Below the pieces are notes generated by a model that worked only from the letters and a program-made list of their open reading frames with translations, was not told the origin of the DNA and searched no databases. DNA of 6,869 bases from DATBMY01 sp036554605 (GTDB lineage: Bacteria > Acidobacteriota > Blastocatellia > UBA7656): NCBI GenBank assembly GCA_036554605.1, contig DATBMY010000260.1, forward strand, positions 1-6,869, in the 5' to 3' direction. A program made the translations under genes and the position numbers. Of the stretch, positions 1 through 5,235 are shown in pieces (positions within the stretch are counted from its first letter, which is position 1; every line of letters begins with the position of its first letter).

Positions 1-101
1 GAGGGCGCAGCCTTCCGCACGGACTTCTTAGCCCCTGCTTTCTTTATTGACTTGCCTGACCCCTTACGCCCTCTGGCTTTCTTTGATGTACTCTTACCCA
101 T
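1..101 (-). CDS. Lysine-rich basic protein, N-terminal fragment (runs off the window)
   Basis: Only the first 33 codons are present; the gene continues beyond the left edge. The start is well supported: ATG at 101-99 is preceded by AGGAGGA (108-114) at about 7 bases, the best Shine-Dalgarno site in the window. The peptide starts MGKSTSKKARGRKG and 13 of its 33 residues are Lys or Arg, mixed with Ser, Gly and Ala; there is no acidic or aromatic residue. Such tails occur in histone H1-like nucleoid proteins and as disordered basic extensions of DNA- or RNA-binding proteins. This is composition only and no fold can be recognised. It is not a signal peptide, since it has no hydrophobic core. It lies 114 bases downstream of the glycosyltransferase on the same strand, so it could be co-transcribed or have its own promoter. 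The AAG/AAA-rich codons make it more AT-rich than its neighbours. Confidence 0.7.
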   Translation of the reverse strand, partial: MGKSTSKKARGRKGSGKSIKKAGAKKSVRKAAP

Positions 102-107
102 ATACAA

Positions 108-114
108 TCCTCCT
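108..114 (-). promoter_or_regulatory. Strong ribosome binding site of the lysine-rich gene
   Basis: AGGAGGA on the minus strand, with about 7 bases to the ATG at 101-99. It fixes the start of a gene that is otherwise too truncated to recognise. Confidence 0.75.
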
Positions 115-215
115 GAAACGGAATTGAATGCTCATTATTCTGCGTTCATCTGTAATGGTTATTGCCGCAAAACATTTCGTCAGGAGAGAATAATTGGCAG
201 GTAATGAAGCAGAGG

Positions 216-1910
216 CTACAAAAGCGATAGAAGGTCAACCTTCAAGCGCATCGCTATATTATCCCAGTCATAGCGCTTAATGGTAATATCACGAAGTGCG
301 TTCTTGTACCTGTCCTTAAGAGATAATGCAGCTGTGGCCTTCAAAGAAATATCGAGTACAGTAAAGTTCTTGTCGCTATTTAATTTCATCAAATCCGCGT
401 GTTCGGCGGGCAAGGCTTCCGAGACAACATCAATGCTTGCGCCCATGCCGGCGAAGTATGTGCCGAGCGGGAAGCAGCCCGATGCTAATGCTTCGAGGAA
501 AACAAGCGGCCCGGCTTCGGCTACTATCGAGGGAAAGATCGCCACATCCGCGCAGGGGAACAGATAACGAAGCTCGCGGTGCGTAAGATAGCCCGTGAAG
601 ACGACCGTCTCTTCGCGCACCAGGCGGCGAGCCTTGTCGAAATAATCCTCAAGCTCGCCGCGCTCGGCAAGCTGCTCGAAAAAGCTCACGACATTCGCAA
701 ACGGCCTGACGCCGGCTCCCTCAAGCCCCGCGCCCCACGCCGCGATCCGGTGCGCAAGATGGCTATCGCCGCGCCCGAGCGCCCACAAGAATGCTTCCAG
801 CCCCTCGCGCAGCGGACCGTGCCCCACGGCTATGAGTTTTGCTCTCGGATGCCTGTCCAGTATGAGCGGCAGCGCCGCGAGTATCGCATGTAGCCCTTTG
901 CTTGCAATCAACCGCCCCACGAATAGCATCACCGGGTCGCGCTCCCAATCGACCGCCGCGAGTTTCGCTTCAAGGTCCGAGTCCGGCTGTTTGGCAGTGT
1001 AGCCTCGCGCTGAAGCTATGACATCTCGAATTAAATCAAGATCGCTTACAGCCTCTAATCGCTTGAACATCTCGGCTGACATCTCGGGCCGCTTGCCGCG
1101 CGGCGCGCCTGAAATAAGCTCTATGAGCTTTTCGATATTTGCGCGGCGCGACTCTTTCTCCACGGGCACGAACAGAGAGGTATCCACGCCGAGATTGAGC
1201 TCCGCCATCTTCTCATCTACGCCCGGCACCGCGCCCAGAACGCTTTGGACACGCTCGCGCATCTCGCGCCCGATGACGAAGATGCGGCTGGCCGCGGTAA
1301 ACGCTCCCACCGCCAGCCGCAGGAAGCGCTCGTCTTTCTTGACTGCGTACTCGATTGCGCTTCCGTGCGGCATCACCGCGAAGGGGATGCCGGTTTGGGC
1401 GCTCACGCGCTCTGCCACTACCGACATGAGCACCGCATGATTTGCGTGCATGGCTTTGATAGGATTCCGCGCGACGACATTCATCAAAGCGTCGGCGTTT
1501 CGCTTGAGGTATTGCTCTATCGCTTCGTCCGAAAGCTCGACCATCGGCACTACGTTGGGAAACTCCTCGTAGTGGTCCCATACATAGACTGGCAGCGTAT
1601 CGCCTATTTCGGCTTTGTGCATAATGCACCGGCCAGGATAAGCGACGTCGCGTTTGAGCAGAGTATCAACCGATCCGTCGAGGCGATAGAAATATGCCTC
1701 ACTGATAAAACTGAATTTCTCGGGATGATTCTCCTGGCAGAAGAGATGAACAGTCTCACCCTGCCGGCAAAGCGCTTCGGTTATAGAGCGAGTCCATAGA
1801 TTGCTGCCCGACCCGTCAAGCAAGTAGCCGTGCAAAATACAGGGGCCAGGATTCAGGGGCCGGGGGTCAGGGCCTCCCAAAGGCATAGCCTCTGCGTTTT
1901 GAAATAGCAT
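216..1910 (-). CDS. GT4-type (GT-B fold) glycosyltransferase, 564 aa, with large insertions
   Basis: This is probably a retaining glycosyltransferase that moves a sugar from a nucleotide-sugar donor; donor and acceptor cannot be read from the sequence. The N-terminal GT-B half starts with CILHGYLLDGSGSNLWTRS (24-42), a first strand and glycine loop, and contains MPHGSAIEY (180-188). The C-terminal donor-binding half has LGVDTSLF (240-247), VGRLIASKG (331-339), GHGPLREG (363-370), FTGYLTHREL (438-447) and the GT4 signature EX7E (E465 to E473 in EAGPLVFLE). Typical GT4 enzymes have roughly 350-420 residues. The excess sits mainly at about 250-325 and 375-432, which look like inserted helical segments. 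There is no signal peptide or membrane segment, so it is likely cytoplasmic. The start is uncertain: no clear Shine-Dalgarno site precedes ATG 1910, a second ATG lies at 1886, and residues 13-24 are encoded by a G-rich repeat. It begins 19 bases after queD, suggesting co-transcription. The stop is TAG. Confidence 0.88.
   Translation of the reverse strand: MLFQNAEAMPLGGPDPRPLNPGPCILHGYLLDGSGSNLWTRSITEALCRQGETVHLFCQENHPEKFSFISEAYFYRLDGSVDTLLKRDVAYPGRCIMHKAEIGDTLPVYVWDHYEEFPNVVPMVELSDEAIEQYLKRNADALMNVVARNPIKAMHANHAVLMSVVAERVSAQTGIPFAVMPHGSAIEYAVKKDERFLRLAVGAFTAASRIFVIGREMRERVQSVLGAVPGVDEKMAELNLGVDTSLFVPVEKESRRANIEKLIELISGAPRGKRPEMSAEMFKRLEAVSDLDLIRDVIASARGYTAKQPDSDLEAKLAAVDWERDPVMLFVGRLIASKGLHAILAALPLILDRHPRAKLIAVGHGPLREGLEAFLWALGRGDSHLAHRIAAWGAGLEGAGVRPFANVVSFFEQLAERGELEDYFDKARRLVREETVVFTGYLTHRELRYLFPCADVAIFPSIVAEAGPLVFLEALASGCFPLGTYFAGMGASIDVVSEALPAEHADLMKLNSDKNFTVLDISLKATAALSLKDRYKNALRDITIKRYDWDNIAMRLKVDLLSLL
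1840..1872. repeat. CAGGGGCC-type repeat block inside the 5' end of the glycosyltransferase gene
   Basis: The plus strand shows CAGGGGCCAGGA (1840-1851), then TCAGGGGCC (1853-1861) and GGGGGTCAGGGCC (1862-1874), which are degenerate copies of one unit. On the minus strand the block is in frame and encodes glycosyltransferase residues about 13-24 (GPDPRPLNPGPC), just ahead of the first conserved strand. The inverted partner is at 1934-1945. Confidence 0.65.
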
Positions 1911-1929
1911 AATCGATAAAAGGTATTTC

Positions 1930-2313
1930 CTACTCCTGGCCCCTGACCTCGTAGGTGGCGCAGGTCGAGGGCGTCTCCCATACGCGGACTTTATAAACTT
2001 TTACGCGGTCGTCGTTTATCTCGCCGGCAACCCTGTGCAGTATGAACCCGGCGATGTGCTCGCTCGATGGATTCATCTCCACGTCGAAGGGCTTGAGCTC
2101 GTTTAGATTCTGATGATCGAGGTAGCGCATGACATTGCGTGTAGCTTCTTTGAGCTGCTTGAAGTCGACAAGCATCCCCGTGGAATCGAGCCGCTCGCCG
2201 CGCACATATACCTCGACCTTCCAGTTATGGCCGTGCAGATTTTCGCACTTGCCCCGGTAGCCGCGCAGCGCGTGGGCCGCCGAAAACTCTTCTTCAATCA
2301 TCACCTCGTACAT
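1930..2313 (-). CDS. queD: 6-carboxy-5,6,7,8-tetrahydropterin synthase (QueD), PTPS family
   Basis: QueD converts 7,8-dihydroneopterin triphosphate to 6-carboxytetrahydropterin, the second step towards preQ0 and queuosine in tRNA; it is a cytoplasmic zinc enzyme. At 127 residues it has normal length. The zinc ligands are H14 (FSAAH), H27 and H29. C23 lies in CENLHGH, the CX3HGH signature that separates QueD from other pyruvoyl-tetrahydropterin synthase relatives. D66/H67 (LDHQN), the PSSEH segment with E85, and E113 (WETP) complete the active site. The start at 2313 fits the usual QueD beginning (MYEV). No Shine-Dalgarno site precedes it, but a -10 element ends 7 bases before the ATG, suggesting a leaderless transcript. 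The last five residues come from a repeat copy. No other queuosine gene is in the window. It precedes the glycosyltransferase by 19 bases and is divergent from the isocitrate dehydrogenase gene. The stop is TAG. Confidence 0.95.
   Translation of the reverse strand: MYEVMIEEEFSAAHALRGYRGKCENLHGHNWKVEVYVRGERLDSTGMLVDFKQLKEATRNVMRYLDHQNLNELKPFDVEMNPSSEHIAGFILHRVAGEINDDRVKVYKVRVWETPSTCATYEVRGQE
1934..1945. repeat. Inverted copy of the CAGGGGCCAGGA repeat at the 3' end of queD
   Basis: TCCTGGCCCCTG here is the exact reverse complement of 1840-1851, 12 of 12 bases, with 82 bases between the two copies. It encodes the last residues of QueD (V123 to E127) just before the TAG stop. The pair could form a long-range hairpin across the queD/glycosyltransferase junction, or may simply be two insertions of a dispersed intergenic repeat. 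Confidence 0.6.
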
Positions 2314-2319
2314 AGTCTA

Positions 2320-2348
2320 AAGCTAAAAGACGCGCATGGCTTTGTCAA
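2320..2348 (-). promoter_or_regulatory. Predicted sigma-70-type promoter of queD
   Basis: On the minus strand, TTGACA (2348-2343, perfect -35) is followed by a 17-base spacer and TAGCTT (2325-2320, a weaker -10). Transcription would begin about 7 bases further on, at or next to the A of the queD ATG (2313). This agrees with the lack of a Shine-Dalgarno site. Confidence 0.55.
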
Positions 2349-2372
2349 TTGGCCTCGGCCAATGGCAAAGCC
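2338..2372. promoter_or_regulatory. Imperfect palindrome between divergent genes, candidate operator
   Basis: The core is a perfect 7-base inverted repeat, ATTGGCC (2348-2354) and GGCCAAT (2357-2363), with a 2-base centre. The outer arms GGCTTTG (2338-2344) and CAAAGCC (2366-2372) pair perfectly, separated from the core by 3 and 2 unpaired bases. That gives 14 matched pairs in 35 bases. It lies between two divergent starts and overlaps the predicted -35 elements on both sides, which fits a dimeric regulator site. A terminator role is unlikely because no gene ends here. Confidence 0.5.
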
Positions 2373-2391
2373 CTTATCTCTCTAGTATCAT
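2362..2391 (+). promoter_or_regulatory. Possible promoter of the isocitrate dehydrogenase gene
   Basis: ATGGCA (2362-2367, 4 of 6 to the -35 consensus), an 18-base spacer and TATCAT (2386-2391, 5 of 6 to the -10 consensus). The start would fall near 2398, leaving a short leader with GGAGGA at 2407-2412. Its -35 lies in the right arm of the palindrome, nearly mirror-symmetric to that of queD. Confidence 0.35.
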
Positions 2392-2406
2392 TTAAAACTT
2401 CTGAAC

Positions 2407-2412
2407 GGAGGA
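2407..2412 (+). promoter_or_regulatory. Ribosome binding site that decides the isocitrate dehydrogenase start
   Basis: GGAGGA lies 5 bases before ATG 2418. The frame is open back to an ATG at 2349, but that would add 23 residues with no family resemblance ahead of the conserved ITLIPGDGIGPEV start, and would run through the promoter and palindrome. Confidence 0.8.
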
Positions 2413-2417
2413 TATTA

Positions 2418-3416
2418 ATGACCCATAAGATTACTTTAATACCGGGCGACGGGATAGGGCCCGAGGTGGTTGGCGCGACCGTATCGGTGATCAGGGCGGC
2501 CGGCGTCAAGATAGAGTGGGAATCGTTTGTAGTCGGCGCGGAGGCCATGTCTCGCTACGGCGACCCGCTGCCCAACGACCTGATCGAATCGATCAAACGT
2601 AATAAGACGGCGCTCAAAGGCCCGGTCATCACGCCTGTCGGGACGGGCTTCGTCAGCTCGAACGTGAGATTGCGAAAAGCGCTCGACCTGTACGCGAACC
2701 TCCGTCCCATCAAGTCCCTGAAAGGCGTCAAGTCGCGTTACGAGGACGTCGACCTCATAGTGGTCCGAGAAAATACCGAAGACCTTTACTCCGGCCTCGA
2801 GCACGAGGTAGTGCCGGGCGTGGTCGAAAGCCTGAAGATAATCACCGACCGCGCGTCACGCCGCATCGCGCACTTCGCGTTCGATTACGCGCGGCGCGAG
2901 GGCCGCAAGAAGGTCACCGCCATTCATAAGGCGAACATAATGAAGATGTCCGACGGGCTTTTCCTTAATTGCTTCCGCGAAGTTGCCAAACAGTACCCGG
3001 AGATAGTAGCCGACGACCTTATCGTCGACAACGCGTGCATGCAGCTTGTCATCGACCCGAACCAGTTCGACGTGCTGCTATTGGAAAACCTTTACGGCGA
3101 CATCATATCGGACCTCGGCGCGGGTCTTGTCGGCGGGCTTGGCGTGGTCCCCGGCGCAAATATCGGCGAGGAAATCGCCGTCTTCGAGGCGGTTCACGGT
3201 TCGGCCCCGAACATTGCCGGAAGAGGCATAGCAAACCCCACGGCGTTGATACAAACGGCGGTGCTGATGCTCAAGCACCTGGACGAGCGCGAGGCGGCCG
3301 AGAGGATTCAAGCTTCTCTGGAGAGGGTGCTCGCCGAAGGACAGGTGCTCACGCGCGACCTGGGCGGTCAGGCCACGACGATTGATTTTACCGAAGCTAT
3401 AATTCGTTCGCTATAA
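2418..3416 (+). CDS. NAD-type isocitrate dehydrogenase (IDH3-like, isocitrate/isopropylmalate dehydrogenase family)
   Basis: This 332-residue cytoplasmic enzyme should oxidatively decarboxylate isocitrate to 2-oxoglutarate in the TCA cycle, with a divalent metal. It begins with ITLIPGDGIGPEV (5-17). By alignment from memory with E. coli Icd, the isocitrate-binding residues are present: S80, N82, R86, R96 and R117, with Y124 (ENTEDLYSG), K171, and metal ligands D204, D228 and D232. Ser and Asn at 80/82 favour isocitrate over 3-isopropylmalate, whose enzymes differ there. The short length and HGSAPNIAGRGIANPTA (260-276) match the NAD-using IDH3/LeuB-like branch, not the NADP E. coli type with its Lys-Tyr pair. 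One oddity is that the Asp usually contacting the NAD ribose (HGSAPDIAG) is Asn (N265). Homoisocitrate or other beta-decarboxylating dehydrogenase activity is the main alternative. No leucine or lysine biosynthesis gene is nearby. The stop is TAA. Confidence 0.88.
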   Translation: MTHKITLIPGDGIGPEVVGATVSVIRAAGVKIEWESFVVGAEAMSRYGDPLPNDLIESIKRNKTALKGPVITPVGTGFVSSNVRLRKALDLYANLRPIKSLKGVKSRYEDVDLIVVRENTEDLYSGLEHEVVPGVVESLKIITDRASRRIAHFAFDYARREGRKKVTAIHKANIMKMSDGLFLNCFREVAKQYPEIVADDLIVDNACMQLVIDPNQFDVLLLENLYGDIISDLGAGLVGGLGVVPGANIGEEIAVFEAVHGSAPNIAGRGIANPTALIQTAVLMLKHLDEREAAERIQASLERVLAEGQVLTRDLGGQATTIDFTEAIIRSL

Positions 3417-3433
3417 TTCCCTGGATTAAGATT

Positions 3434-3515
3434 GCGGCGGCCTTTTCTTTCCGCTGCTGCCCGGCCGCCGCTTCATAACGGATAGGATTCGCCCGCTGTT
3501 TTACGAAGCGGCCGC
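3434..3515 (+). other. GC-rich inverted repeats between isocitrate dehydrogenase and pepA, two exclusive folds
   Basis: GCGGCGGCC (3434-3442) pairs perfectly with GGCCGCCGC (3463-3471) over a 20-base loop. The right arm can instead pair with a third segment: GCCGCCGCTTC (3464-3474) matches GAAGCGGCCGC (3505-3515) at 10 of 11 positions. Neither hairpin is followed by a T-run, so a classical intrinsic terminator is not supported. It may be a folded 3' end of the upstream mRNA or a leader of pepA; chance is also possible in GC-rich DNA. The rest of the gap holds no gene. Confidence 0.35.
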
Positions 3516-3550
3516 AAGCAGAGGGTTTTGTCTGTACTCAAGTATTCTGA

Positions 3551-3557
3551 AAGGAGA
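3551..3557 (+). promoter_or_regulatory. Ribosome binding site of pepA
   Basis: AAGGAGA lies about 7 bases before ATG 3565. It supports that start, which gives a protein of the normal PepA length. Confidence 0.75.
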
Positions 3558-3564
3558 ATCGGGG

Positions 3565-5073
3565 ATGGAAGTTTCGTTCACCCGAACAAGTCTGGGAGAA
3601 ATCATCGAAGACGTCCTGATCGTGCCGGTCTTTGAGGGCGAGACCCCTCTCGACTCGCAGGCCTCGCCTGCGCTTGCGGCGCTTGATCATCTGTCGAGCG
3701 GGGCCCTGGAGCGTCTGGCCGAGCACGGCGAGCTGACTGGCAAGCTCTATAGCTGGTCGCTGCTGCATAACGCCGGCCAGCTTTCCCCTCGCGTTCTGTT
3801 TATCGGCGCGGGGAAGCGCGAATCCGTAAGCCCCATAGGATTGCAAAGGGTCGCGGGGGCGGCGGTGCGCGCTCTGTCGTCTCGCGGAGTGCGCTCGGCC
3901 GCGCTCTTATTGCGCAATGGGATGACCCGTGAGGCGTGCGTCAAGGCAATCATCGAAGGCGCGATACTGGGGCAGGTGACGGGCGATCTATATCGCACCG
4001 GCGACAAGGAGGAGACGAAAGAAATCTCGTCGCTTCACCTTATAAGCGAATCGCCCGATGTCCCCGACCTTGCCAGGGCGATAGAGACTGCGACCGTTAT
4101 GGCGGAGGCCACGAATTTCGCGCGGCGACTTGGATTCGAGCCCGGCAACGTCATGACGCCGACCGAGCTTGCGCGTCAAGCCCAGGAGATGGCCGCGCGC
4201 GAGCGGCTCTTTTGCGAAGTGCTCGACGAACAGGAGATGAAACAACTTGGCATGGGCGCGCTGCTCGGGGTTGCCCGCGGCAGCGAAGAGCCTGCCCGCC
4301 TCATAGTGCTGGGGTACAACCTGCCGGAGGCGGGAGAAACAGGCGAGCTGATCGCGCTGGTGGGGAAAGGAATCACCTTCGATTCGGGCGGCATCTCCAT
4401 CAAGCCCGCCGAAGGAATGGATGAGATGAAATATGATATGGGCGGCGGCGCGGCGGTCATCGGCGCGATGCAAGCAATCGCCCGGCTCAAGCCCCGGGCC
4501 CGCGTGCTGGGCGTTGTTCCGGCGACCGAGAACCTGCCTTCGGGGCGAGCCATCAAGCCCGGCGATGTGGTTCGCACGCTGAGCGGTAAGACGGTCGAGG
4601 TGGCAAACACCGATGCGGAGGGCCGGCTGATCCTGTCGGATGCCATCACCTACGCGATCAATCGCGGCGCGACCACCGTTGTCGATATTGCCACGCTGAC
4701 CGGCGCGTGCGTCATCGCGCTTGGTGAAGTGCGCGCGGGCGTGATGAGCACAAAACAGGAACTGGTCGATGAGCTGGTAAAGGCGGGCGATGACTGCGGC
4801 GAAAGACTCTGGCAGCTTCCTCTCGATAAGGAATATGGCGAATTGATCCGCAGCGATATAGCCGACATACGCAACATAGGCAACCGCACTTCGGGCGCGA
4901 TAACGGCCGGGTATTTTCTCAAGCACTTCGCCGAATCCGTCGAATGGGCGCACCTGGATGTCGCCGGCACCGCATGGTTAGAGCAGGCGAAACCCTTTAT
5001 GGCGAAAGGCGCGACCGGGTTTGGCGCGCGCTTGCTCGCAAGCTTTGTTCTCAACAGGGGAGGCGGAGAATAG
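3565..5073 (+). CDS. pepA: Leucyl aminopeptidase PepA (peptidase family M17)
   Basis: PepA is a cytoplasmic, usually hexameric, two-metal aminopeptidase that removes N-terminal leucine and other residues from peptides during protein turnover. The 502 residues match the family (E. coli PepA has 503). Residues 1 to about 165 form the variable N-terminal domain and about 170-495 the catalytic domain. All expected active-site residues are present: K268 and D273 in VGKGITFDSGGISIKP, K280, D291 in MDEMKYD, and D350, E352 and R354 in the family signature NTDAEGRL. The spacing equals the E. coli enzyme with a constant shift of two. There is no signal peptide. Some PepA proteins also bind DNA as transcription or recombination factors; nothing here tests that. 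It lies 148 bases after the isocitrate dehydrogenase gene and 162 before the S41 peptidase gene, so tight operon coupling is not evident. The stop is TAG. Confidence 0.97.
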   Translation: MEVSFTRTSLGEIIEDVLIVPVFEGETPLDSQASPALAALDHLSSGALERLAEHGELTGKLYSWSLLHNAGQLSPRVLFIGAGKRESVSPIGLQRVAGAAVRALSSRGVRSAALLLRNGMTREACVKAIIEGAILGQVTGDLYRTGDKEETKEISSLHLISESPDVPDLARAIETATVMAEATNFARRLGFEPGNVMTPTELARQAQEMAARERLFCEVLDEQEMKQLGMGALLGVARGSEEPARLIVLGYNLPEAGETGELIALVGKGITFDSGGISIKPAEGMDEMKYDMGGGAAVIGAMQAIARLKPRARVLGVVPATENLPSGRAIKPGDVVRTLSGKTVEVANTDAEGRLILSDAITYAINRGATTVVDIATLTGACVIALGEVRAGVMSTKQELVDELVKAGDDCGERLWQLPLDKEYGELIRSDIADIRNIGNRTSGAITAGYFLKHFAESVEWAHLDVAGTAWLEQAKPFMAKGATGFGARLLASFVLNRGGGE

Positions 5074-5087
5074 TCCAGCCATCCATT

Positions 5088-5093
5088 TATAAT
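5088..5093 (+). promoter_or_regulatory. Isolated perfect -10 box upstream of the S41 peptidase gene
   Basis: TATAAT occurs in an AT-rich patch 15 bases after the pepA stop. No credible -35 is found 16-18 bases upstream (GGAGAA and neighbours). If used, it would give a leader of roughly 135 bases. This is only a candidate. Confidence 0.3.
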
Positions 5094-5215
5094 TAACTGG
5101 TTAGAAGTCTTCCCTCTCTGCAAACAACGCCTCTGATTGTTGGCCGAACCCTGCCGCGCGTGATGGCGTAGACACAGCTGGTGCCCGAATCGCTCGCATG
5201 ACATTTGCCGAAAAA

Positions 5216-5228
5216 CTCTCTTGAGAGG
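5216..5228 (+). promoter_or_regulatory. Ribosome binding site of the S41 gene, within a small palindrome
   Basis: GAGAGG (5223-5228) lies 7 bases before ATG 5236 and supports that start over the in-frame TTG at 5221. The same bases form the right arm of the perfect inverted repeat CTCTC (5216-5220) and GAGAG (5223-5227). The 2-base centre is too tight for a stable 5-pair hairpin, so any masking of the site would be weak. Confidence 0.5.
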
Positions 5229-5235
5229 TTTCCAC

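Noticed and set aside
2349..2417. N-terminal extension of the isocitrate dehydrogenase to an upstream ATG
   Set aside because: It would run through the palindrome and promoter region, has no family similarity, and the good GGAGGA site belongs to ATG 2418.
3434..3471. Intrinsic terminator of the isocitrate dehydrogenase gene
   Set aside because: The 9-base stem is good but the loop is 20 bases and no T-run follows, so the classical criteria fail.
3988..4953. A 321-codon open frame on the minus strand opposite pepA, and another at 4650-5288
   Set aside because: Both are antisense to pepA, whose catalytic motifs are all intact. Their translations are Arg/Ala/Ser-rich with no recognisable domain, and long antisense frames are expected opposite GC-rich codons.
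5221..5235. TTG start for the S41 peptidase five codons earlier
   Set aside because: ATG 5236 has GAGAGG at 7 bases and gives a standard signal peptide; the TTG start would place the ribosome binding site inside the gene.
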